From: Acidobacteriota bacterium
Lineage (GTDB): Bacteria > Acidobacteriota > Vicinamibacteria > Vicinamibacterales > JAFNAJ01
DNA: 5,765 bases
Direction: 5' to 3'
Assembly (NCBI GenBank): GCA_017860085.1
Contig: JAFNAJ010000183.1
Span: 1 to 5,765 of the forward strand
Shown: piece by piece, positions 1 to 4,168 of the stretch
How the letters are laid out: every line of letters starts with the position of its first letter
Position numbering within the stretch: the first letter of the stretch is position 1
The notes under the pieces: generated by a model
Databases searched by the model: none
Told to the model about the DNA's origin: nothing
Seen by the model: only the letters and a program-made list of their open reading frames with translations
Made by a program: the position numbers and the translations under genes

Positions 1-75
1 TCGGTCGCACGCCTGCTCGGCCAGGCGATCCGCAGCATTCACGAGGAGACCTCGGTCTCGTCGTTGTTCGTGTAA
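1..75 (+). CDS. prs: Ribose-phosphate pyrophosphokinase, C-terminal end (partial)
   Basis: The window opens inside this gene; only the last 24 codons and the TAA stop are present. The translated end, SVARLLGQAIRSIHEETSVS followed by SLFV, matches the conserved C-terminal helix and tail of bacterial PRPP synthetases (compare the AEAIRR.....ES(I/V)S end of the E. coli and Bacillus proteins). The full enzyme makes phosphoribosyl pyrophosphate from ribose 5-phosphate and ATP in the cytoplasm, for nucleotide, histidine and tryptophan synthesis. None of its catalytic residues are inside the window. Prs immediately upstream of rplY and pth is a common bacterial arrangement, which supports the call. 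It is the only gene here that ends in TAA. Confidence 0.88.
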   Translation, partial: SVARLLGQAIRSIHEETSVSSLFV

Positions 76-78
76 GAC

Positions 79-94
79 CTGTCTGCCCTGACAG
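79..94 (+). other. Small hairpin just after the prs stop
   Basis: CTGTC (79-83) and GACAG (90-94) form a perfect 5-bp inverted repeat around a 6-nt loop, starting 3 nt after the prs stop. There is no T-run after it, so it is not a convincing intrinsic terminator. It may be a chance structure or a weak 3'-end or processing hairpin. Confidence 0.25.
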
Positions 95-131
95 CCGGAG
101 GGGGCGGCCAGCGGGAGTGAACCGAACGAGA

Positions 132-157
132 CCGGCGGGACCGGCTCGGGCCGCCGG
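132..157 (+). other. GC-only inverted repeat in the prs-rplY gap
   Basis: CCGGCGG (132-138) and CCGCCGG (151-157) are perfect reverse complements separated by 12 nt, and lie 8 nt before the purine-rich rplY ribosome binding site. No T-tract follows, so it does not look like a terminator. It could be a leader hairpin in the rplY transcript. I saw no convincing -35/-10 promoter pair in the 76-180 gap. In DNA this GC-rich a 7-bp repeat could also be chance. Confidence 0.35.
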
Positions 158-165
158 CAAGGATA

Positions 166-174
166 GAAGAAGGA
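166..174 (+). promoter_or_regulatory. rplY ribosome binding site
   Basis: GAAGAAGGA lies 6 nt before the ATG at 181 and contains the anti-Shine-Dalgarno match AAGGA (170-174). It fixes the rplY start. Confidence 0.75.
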
Positions 175-180
175 CGCGCC

Positions 181-843
181 ATGGAAGCGACACTGACGGC
201 AATCAAGCGTGACACGAGGGGCAAGAACGAAGCGCGACGACTCCGGGCATCGGGCCAGCTGCCGGCCGTGCTATACGGAGGCGGCAGCCGCGAGGCCGTT
301 GCCCTGTCGGTCGATCCCGCCGCGCTGCGGCGCATTCTGCATTCGGATGCGGGGGTCAATACGCTGATCCGCCTCGAGATCGAAGGAGAGGGTCCAGCCC
401 AGGTGCTGGTCAAGGAGTACCTCCTCGACCCGGTGCGGCACGCTCTGCTCCACGCCGACTTCTACCGGGTGGCCATGGACCAGGTCATCAAGGTCACGGT
501 GCCCATCGTGCTGAAGGGCGAGGCCAGGGGTGTGAAGCAGCAGGGTGGCGTGCTCGACTTCGTCAACCGCGAGATCGAGATCGAGTGCCTGCCGGGCGAC
601 ATTCCCGAGCACGTCGACATCGACGTCAGCGAGTTGCTGATTGGCCAGTCGGTCAGACTCCGCGACCTCGACGTCAGCGCCAAGTGGAAGCCCGTGGGCG
701 ATCCCGAGTTGATGCTCGTGCACCTGGTGCAGACGAGGGTCGTCGAAGAGCCGACGGCAGCGGCGGCGGAAGCCGTGCCGGCGACGGCCGAGCCCGAGGT
801 CATCAAGAAGGGCAAGGCTGAGAAGGCCGAGGGCGCCGAGTAG
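181..843 (+). CDS. rplY: 50S ribosomal protein L25, long (TL5/CTC) form
   Basis: 220 aa. L25 binds 5S rRNA in the central protuberance of the large ribosomal subunit. Residues 1-97 form the L25 RNA-binding domain, with the conserved N-terminal patch GKNEARRLRASGQLPAVLYG (14-33) and the DPVRHALLHADFYRV signature (83-97). Residues about 103-185 match the extra C-terminal beta domain of TL5/CTC proteins, including GVLDFVNREIEIECLP (123-138), a conserved DIPEH (140-144) and IGQS (154-157). The last 30 or so residues are an Ala/Glu/Lys-rich, probably disordered tail. The short E. coli-type L25 (about 94 aa) lacks the second domain. The ATG at 181 is backed by a well-spaced ribosome binding site. 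The gene ends in TAG, 36 nt before pth and in the same frame as pth. Confidence 0.95.
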   Translation: MEATLTAIKRDTRGKNEARRLRASGQLPAVLYGGGSREAVALSVDPAALRRILHSDAGVNTLIRLEIEGEGPAQVLVKEYLLDPVRHALLHADFYRVAMDQVIKVTVPIVLKGEARGVKQQGGVLDFVNREIEIECLPGDIPEHVDIDVSELLIGQSVRLRDLDVSAKWKPVGDPELMLVHLVQTRVVEEPTAAAAEAVPATAEPEVIKKGKAEKAEGAE

Positions 844-849
844 CGTGGT

Positions 850-868
850 CGGCCCGCCACTGGGGCCG
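850..868 (+). other. Hairpin in the rplY-pth gap
   Basis: CGGCCC (850-855) pairs with GGGCCG (863-868) around a 7-nt loop. The stem ends 11 nt before the pth GTG, where a Shine-Dalgarno would be expected and none is obvious. No T-run follows. It could modulate pth initiation, or be a chance GC-rich fold. Confidence 0.3.
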
Positions 869-879
869 CGGATGGGCGC

Positions 880-1485
880 GTGAAGCTGCTGGTCGGTCTC
901 GGAAACCCGGGGTCGCGCTATCGCGACACGTATCACAACGTCGGGTTCTCGGTGGTCGACGAGATCGCGACGCGCCACGGCGTGGGCTTCGGCACGTCGC
1001 CGACCGAGGCCGTGACGGCGAGAGTCAGGGCGGGTGGCATCGACGTCCTGCTCGTCAAACCGCTGACGTACATGAACCTCAGCGGTCGCGCGGTGGGCGC
1101 CTTGGCGCGGTATTATCGGGTCGAGCCCGAGGACGTGCTCGCCATTGTCGACGACGTGAACCTGCCCCTGGGGCGGTTGCGGCTTCGGCGCGGTGGGTCG
1201 GCGGGAGGTCACAACGGCCTCAGGTCGATCATCGAAGACCTCGGGACGCAGGCGTTTCCACGGCTCAGGGTGGGCGTCGGGCGCGGGGACGTGAGACGCG
1301 ACTTGTCCGATTACGTGCTGTCGCGCGTGGCCGCCGAGGAGCGCGAGGCGCTCGACGACGCCGTGCGGACGGCGGCCGAGGCAGCTGAGTGGTTTGCGAT
1401 AGAGGGGATTGACGCGGCGATGCATCGCTTCAACCGGGGCGACGCGGAGGAAACGCCCGAGCCGAACGAGACGACACCCACGTGA
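880..1485 (+). CDS. pth: Peptidyl-tRNA hydrolase
   Basis: 201 aa with a GTG start. Pth cleaves the ester bond of peptidyl-tRNAs that fall off the ribosome, releasing reusable tRNA; it is a monomeric cytoplasmic enzyme, usually 185-205 aa. All known active-site positions are present: GLGNPG (6-11, N9), the catalytic His in YHNVGF (H19), YMNLSG (N66), the acidic residue of VDDVNLP (D91) and GGHNGL (N112). These correspond to E. coli N10, H20, N68, D93 and N114. The C-terminal tail, about 186-201, is hydrophilic and not conserved. The GTG at 880 is chosen because translation begins directly with the family's first beta strand (KLLVGLGNPG). The nearby ATG at 872 is out of frame and hits TGA after three codons. 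No clear Shine-Dalgarno precedes the start, so it may rely on translation coming from rplY. Confidence 0.95.
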   Translation: MKLLVGLGNPGSRYRDTYHNVGFSVVDEIATRHGVGFGTSPTEAVTARVRAGGIDVLLVKPLTYMNLSGRAVGALARYYRVEPEDVLAIVDDVNLPLGRLRLRRGGSAGGHNGLRSIIEDLGTQAFPRLRVGVGRGDVRRDLSDYVLSRVAAEEREALDDAVRTAAEAAEWFAIEGIDAAMHRFNRGDAEETPEPNETTPT

Positions 1486-1507
1486 GACGCGGTCCAGCGG
1501 GACCCGA

Positions 1508-1546
1508 CTCCTTGCCACGGAAACGTGGCCGCCAGGCCAGAAGGAG
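1508..1546 (+). promoter_or_regulatory. Candidate S6:S18 autoregulatory leader element sequestering the rpsF ribosome binding site
   Basis: Two stacked helices are visible. The inner hairpin is GCCACG (1514-1519), a GAAA tetraloop (1520-1523) and CGTGGC (1524-1529). Directly outside it CTCCTT (1508-1513) pairs perfectly with AAGGAG (1541-1546), which is the rpsF Shine-Dalgarno. The 3' side carries an unpaired stretch (1530-1540) that starts at the trinucleotide CCG (1529-1531). The published S6:S18 complex-binding motif in rpsF leaders of many phyla is described as a CCG presented in a bulge flanked by a stem and a hairpin, mimicking the 16S rRNA site. The location, topology and CCG fit. I infer that excess S6:S18 dimer would stabilise this fold and repress the operon. 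I cannot score a covariance model here. Confidence 0.62.
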
Positions 1547-1547
1547 G
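1541..1547 (+). promoter_or_regulatory. rpsF Shine-Dalgarno with short spacer
   Basis: AAGGAGG is the strongest anti-Shine-Dalgarno match in the window but sits only 3 nt before the ATG at 1551, closer than the usual 5-9 nt. It fixes the S6 start and, apart from its last G, is fully included in the outer helix of the leader element. Confidence 0.75.
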
Positions 1548-1550
1548 CAC

Positions 1551-1973
1551 ATGAGCACGAACCGTCAGTACGAACTCGTCTACATCGTTCCAGGAGAGAC
1601 CAGCGAGGATGACATCACCGGCCTGCAGACGCAGGTCGAGGGGATCGTCGCACGCCTCTCGGGGACCATCGAGAAGACCGAGAACTGGGGCCGGCGTCGC
1701 CTGGCCTACGAGATCGGCCCTCACAAGGAGGGCGTCTACGTGCTCGTCCAGTTCGCGGGTGGGCCCGACGTGATCAAGGAACTCGACCGTCGCCTGAAGG
1801 TCACCGACCTGGTGATCCGGCACCTCATCGTGCGCATCGACGAGGACCTGAAGGCCGCCGCGCGGCGGGGCGAGGTGGTCGGCGCGCCGATCGGCGCACG
1901 ACCGCCGGCTGACACAGAGGACGTTGGCGAGGGCGCCGACGAAGCGGGCGACGATCAGCAGGCGGAGGCATAG
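1551..1973 (+). CDS. rpsF: 30S ribosomal protein S6
   Basis: 140 aa. S6 binds the platform of the small subunit as a heterodimer with S18. Residues 5-97 form the ferredoxin-like S6 fold, recognised by RQYELVYIV (5-13), ENWGRRRLAYEI (44-55), GVYVLVQF (61-68) and DLVIRHLIVRID (86-97). From about residue 98 there is a non-conserved tail that turns strongly acidic (120-140), ending in AEA. The start at 1551 is preferred over an in-frame GTG at 1482 because of the AAGGAGG just before it and because S6 proteins begin a few residues before the RxYEL strand. The TAG stop lies 6 nt before rpsR, in the same frame, implying coupled synthesis of the S6:S18 partners. Unlike the Bacillus and E. coli operons there is no ssb or priB between the two. 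Confidence 0.96.
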   Translation: MSTNRQYELVYIVPGETSEDDITGLQTQVEGIVARLSGTIEKTENWGRRRLAYEIGPHKEGVYVLVQFAGGPDVIKELDRRLKVTDLVIRHLIVRIDEDLKAAARRGEVVGAPIGARPPADTEDVGEGADEAGDDQQAEA

Positions 1974-1979
1974 GTCATC

Positions 1980-2276
1980 ATGAACGACAACAGCGAACGC
2001 ACCTCATCGGGTCCGCGCGGCGGACGCGGCGGCAAGCGAGAGGACCGCGGCAACCGGCGTGGCATGTTCCGGCGGCGTCGCGTCTGCAAGTTCTGCGTCG
2101 AGAAAATCGCGCACATCAGCTATCGGGACGCGAAACTGCTCGCGCAGTTCGTGCCCGAACGTGGCAAGATCCAGCCGCGGCGCATCTCGGGCACGTGCGC
2201 GATGCACCAGCGCAAGCTGCAGACCGCCATCAAGCGGGCACGACAGCTGGCGCTGATTCCCTACGTCACCGAGTAG
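1980..2276 (+). CDS. rpsR: 30S ribosomal protein S18, cysteine-containing form
   Basis: 98 aa. S18 pairs with S6 on the 30S platform. The core runs from about residue 29 to 96: MFRRRRVCKFCVEK (29-42), YRDAKLLAQF (48-57), GKIQPRRISGTCAMHQRKL (62-80) and the conserved end IKRARQLALIPYV (84-96). C36, C39, C73 and H76 form a CxxC...CxxH set that could bind zinc; E. coli S18 has only the first of these (its other positions are T, R and Y), so this is the C+ variety known in other bacteria. Residues 1-28 are a Gly/Arg-rich, probably disordered extension. The ATG at 1980 follows CGGAGG (1963-1968), which overlaps the end of rpsF at a rather long distance of 11 nt. An internal ATG at 2064 (residue 29) has no ribosome binding site, so the longer form is preferred. 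Confidence 0.95.
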   Translation: MNDNSERTSSGPRGGRGGKREDRGNRRGMFRRRRVCKFCVEKIAHISYRDAKLLAQFVPERGKIQPRRISGTCAMHQRKLQTAIKRARQLALIPYVTE

Positions 2277-2296
2277 CGGGGGCAGGAAGGCACGTC

Positions 2297-2752
2297 ATGA
2301 TCGAACTGATTCTCAAGCAGGACGTGGAACACCTGGGCCGGCGGGGTGACGTCGTCAAGGTGGCGCCAGGCTACGCGCGCAACTACCTGCTGCCGCGCAA
2401 GATGGCCCTCGCCGTCACGGACGCCAACCGCCGGGTGGTCGAGCACGAGAAGAAGATGGCCGTCGTCCGCGAGGCGGAGGAGAAGTCGGCAGCACAGACG
2501 CTGGCGCAGCGGATCGCGGCGGCCGAGTGCGTGATCGCGAGGAAGGTGGGCGAGACCGAAACCCTGTACGGGTCGGTGACCGCCGCCGACATCGCCGAGG
2601 CCCTGGCCGTCCAGGGCATCGAGCTCGACCGTCGCAAGATCCAGCTCGAGGAGCCCATCAAGCACCTCGGCGAGCACAGCGTGGCAATCAAGTTGTACCG
2701 TGAGGTCCTGGCGCACGTGCGCGTCCAGGTCGTCAAGGACGAGGAAGCCTAG
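2297..2752 (+). CDS. rplI: 50S ribosomal protein L9
   Basis: 151 aa, close to the usual 148-150. L9 binds 23S rRNA near the L1 stalk and reaches towards the small subunit; it helps reading-frame maintenance. The N-terminal RNA-binding domain is clear: MIELILKQDVEHLGRRGDVV (1-20) and KVAPGYARNYLLPRKMALAV (21-40). A charged connecting helix rich in Glu, Lys and Ala follows (about 42-76). The C-terminal domain has the conserved LYGSVTAADIAEAL (90-103) and DRRKIQLEEPIKHLGEHSVAIKL (111-133, seen in part). The start is set by AGGAAGG (2284-2290), 6 nt before the ATG, the best-spaced ribosome binding site in the window. It follows rpsR by 20 nt and ends in TAG, in the same frame as dnaB with no other stop between. 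Confidence 0.96.
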   Translation: MIELILKQDVEHLGRRGDVVKVAPGYARNYLLPRKMALAVTDANRRVVEHEKKMAVVREAEEKSAAQTLAQRIAAAECVIARKVGETETLYGSVTAADIAEALAVQGIELDRRKIQLEEPIKHLGEHSVAIKLYREVLAHVRVQVVKDEEA

Positions 2753-2763
2753 CGCTTCGCATT

Positions 2764-2787
2764 CGGGCGGCACCCTGCAGCCGCCTG
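2764..2787 (+). other. Alternative hairpin competing with the dnaB leader stem
   Basis: Positions 2764-2771 (CGGGCGGC read 5' to 3') can pair with 2780-2787 (GCCGCCTG) as 8 bp with one G-U, around an 8-nt loop. The same 2780-2787 segment is part of the 5' arm of the larger hairpin at 2778-2814, so the two folds exclude each other, as in an attenuator layout. GC-rich sequence pairs easily, so this may be fortuitous. Confidence 0.3.
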
Positions 2788-2814
2788 CCGGGCGAGGACC
2801 CTGGCGGGCGGCTG
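2778..2814 (+). other. Strong 15-bp hairpin between rplI and dnaB
   Basis: Positions 2778-2792 pair with 2800-2814 as 15 continuous base pairs, 13 Watson-Crick and two G-U (2786/2806 and 2790/2802), around a 7-nt loop (2793-2799). It begins 25 nt after the rplI stop and ends 13 nt before the dnaB ATG. No T-tract follows, so it is not a standard intrinsic terminator. It could be an RNA processing or stability element that sets different levels for ribosomal proteins and helicase, a block to dnaB initiation, or a terminator of a non-canonical kind. Confidence 0.5.
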
Positions 2815-2827
2815 GCCGCAACGCGCG

Positions 2828-4168
2828 ATGGCCGAGGCACCAGCCGCTGAGCGCACCCTGCCCCACAACCTCGAGGCCGAGCGGTCGGTCCTCGGGGCGG
2901 TACTGATCCGCAACGACGTCCTCAACCACGCCACCGAGCTCATCGACTCGATCGACTTCTTCCGCGAGGCGCACCGGCTCATCTTCGACAAGATGATCGG
3001 CCTCTCCGAGCGCGGGCAGGCGATCGATCTGGTCACGTTGAAGGACGAGCTCGGACGGTCGGGCCAGCTCGACGCGGTCGGCGGGGCGGCGTACATCGCG
3101 TCGCTCGTGGACGGCGTGCCGCGGGCCCTCAACGTCGAGCACTACGCGCGCATCATCAAGGAGAAGTCGACGCTCCGGAGCCTGATTCACTCGGCGAACC
3201 GGATCCTGTCGACCGCGTACGAGGGCGAGCAGGAGGCCGACCTGCAGCTCGACGAGGCCGAGCGGGCCATCTTCGAGATCGCCGACGATCGCCTGCGATC
3301 GGGGTTCGTGCCGCTGCGTGACCTGGCGCACCAGAGCTTCGCGACGATCGAGAAGCTCCAGGAGCACAAGGGCCTCGTCACCGGCGTGCCGACGGGGTTC
3401 GACCTGCTCGACGAGATGACGTCGGGGCTCCAGCCGTCCGACCTGGTGATCATCGCGGCTCGCCCGTCGATGGGCAAGACGAGCTTCGTGCTGAACGTCG
3501 CGCAGCACGTGGGCACCAAGACGGACCTGACGGTCGGGTTCTTCAGCCTGGAGATGTCGAAGGAGCAGCTCTTCATGCGGCTCCTGACTGCCGAGGCCCG
3601 CATCGACGCCCACCGGCTGCGCAGCGGCTATCTCAGCGACAAGGACTACGGCCGGCTGTCGCACGCGCTGGGGGCGCTGGCCGAGTCGCGGATTTTCATC
3701 GACGACAGCGCTGCCCTCGGGGTGCTCGAGATGCGTGCGAAGGCCCGCCGCCTGAAGGCCGAGCACGGCCTGCACCTGCTCGTGATCGACTACATCCAGC
3801 TGATGCAGGCGCGTGGCCGGTTCGACAACCGCCAGCAGGAGCTGGCGTCCATCTCGCGCGCCCTCAAGCAACTGGCGAAGGAACTGGGGGTGCCCGTCGT
3901 CGCGCTGTCGCAGTTGAGCCGTGCTCCGGACTCCCGTGCCGACCATCGGCCGCAGCTCTCCGACCTTCGCGAGTCTGGGGCGCTCGAGCAGGATGCCGAC
4001 GTGGTGCTCTTCATCTACCGCGAGGAGATGTACGAGCCCAAGGAGGAAGCGGAGGGCATTGCCGAACTCATCGTCGGCAAGCAGCGCAACGGGCCCACCG
4101 GCACCGTGCGACTGGCGTTCATCAAGGAGCACACGAGGTTCGAGAACCTCGAGTGGAGGAAGCAATAG
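2828..4168 (+). CDS. dnaB: Replicative DNA helicase DnaB
   Basis: 446 aa, normal for an intein-free DnaB. It is the hexameric ATP-driven helicase that unwinds the lagging-strand template at the replication fork and contacts primase. The N-terminal domain (about 10-110) starts with LPHNLEAERSVLGAVL (11-26), followed by a linker (about 115-180). The RecA-like motor starts at GVPTGFDLLDEMTSGLQPSD (186-205). It holds the Walker A loop ARPSMGKTS (211-219, K217), the catalytic Glu in FFSLEMS (E242), Walker B LLVIDYIQL (317-325, D321), the sensor motif ALSQLSR (359-365), SDLRESGALEQDAD (378-391) and GKQRNGPTG (417-425), containing the Lys/Arg that contacts the neighbouring subunit's ATP. The ATG at 2828 leads directly into the family N terminus but has no clear Shine-Dalgarno, and a strong hairpin lies just upstream. 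The 3' end overlaps alr by 16 nt. Confidence 0.97.
   Translation: MAEAPAAERTLPHNLEAERSVLGAVLIRNDVLNHATELIDSIDFFREAHRLIFDKMIGLSERGQAIDLVTLKDELGRSGQLDAVGGAAYIASLVDGVPRALNVEHYARIIKEKSTLRSLIHSANRILSTAYEGEQEADLQLDEAERAIFEIADDRLRSGFVPLRDLAHQSFATIEKLQEHKGLVTGVPTGFDLLDEMTSGLQPSDLVIIAARPSMGKTSFVLNVAQHVGTKTDLTVGFFSLEMSKEQLFMRLLTAEARIDAHRLRSGYLSDKDYGRLSHALGALAESRIFIDDSAALGVLEMRAKARRLKAEHGLHLLVIDYIQLMQARGRFDNRQQELASISRALKQLAKELGVPVVALSQLSRAPDSRADHRPQLSDLRESGALEQDADVVLFIYREEMYEPKEEAEGIAELIVGKQRNGPTGTVRLAFIKEHTRFENLEWRKQ
4134..4151 (+). other. Hairpin abutting the alr start
   Basis: CGAGGTT (4134-4140) and AACCTCG (4145-4151) form a perfect 7-bp stem with a CGAG loop, inside the last codons of dnaB and ending one base before the alr GTG at 4153. 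It could hide the alr start until dnaB ribosomes open it. The bases are also constrained by dnaB coding (TRFENLE), so chance is possible. Confidence 0.35.

Noticed and set aside
117..212. GTG-initiated 31-codon frame after the GGAGGGGG at 97-104
   Set aside because: Runs out of frame into rplY, with Arg/Gly-rich low-information content and a spacing to the purine run that is too long to be persuasive.
271..1518. 415-codon minus-strand open frame across rplY and pth
   Set aside because: Antisense shadow of two well-supported genes, with no family resemblance and no credible ribosome binding site.
2064..2276. Shorter S18 starting at Met29
   Set aside because: It would match the average family length, but no ribosome binding site precedes it and the ATG at 1980 has GGAGG upstream and sits 6 nt after rpsF.
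2778..2814. Classic rho-independent terminator
   Set aside because: The stem is strong, but no T-run follows on either strand, so I list it only as a hairpin.
2261..4165. 634-codon open frame on the minus strand across rplI and dnaB
   Set aside because: It lies wholly antisense to two certain genes, its product shows no recognisable domain and is biased in composition, and such mirror frames are expected with strong GC third-position bias.
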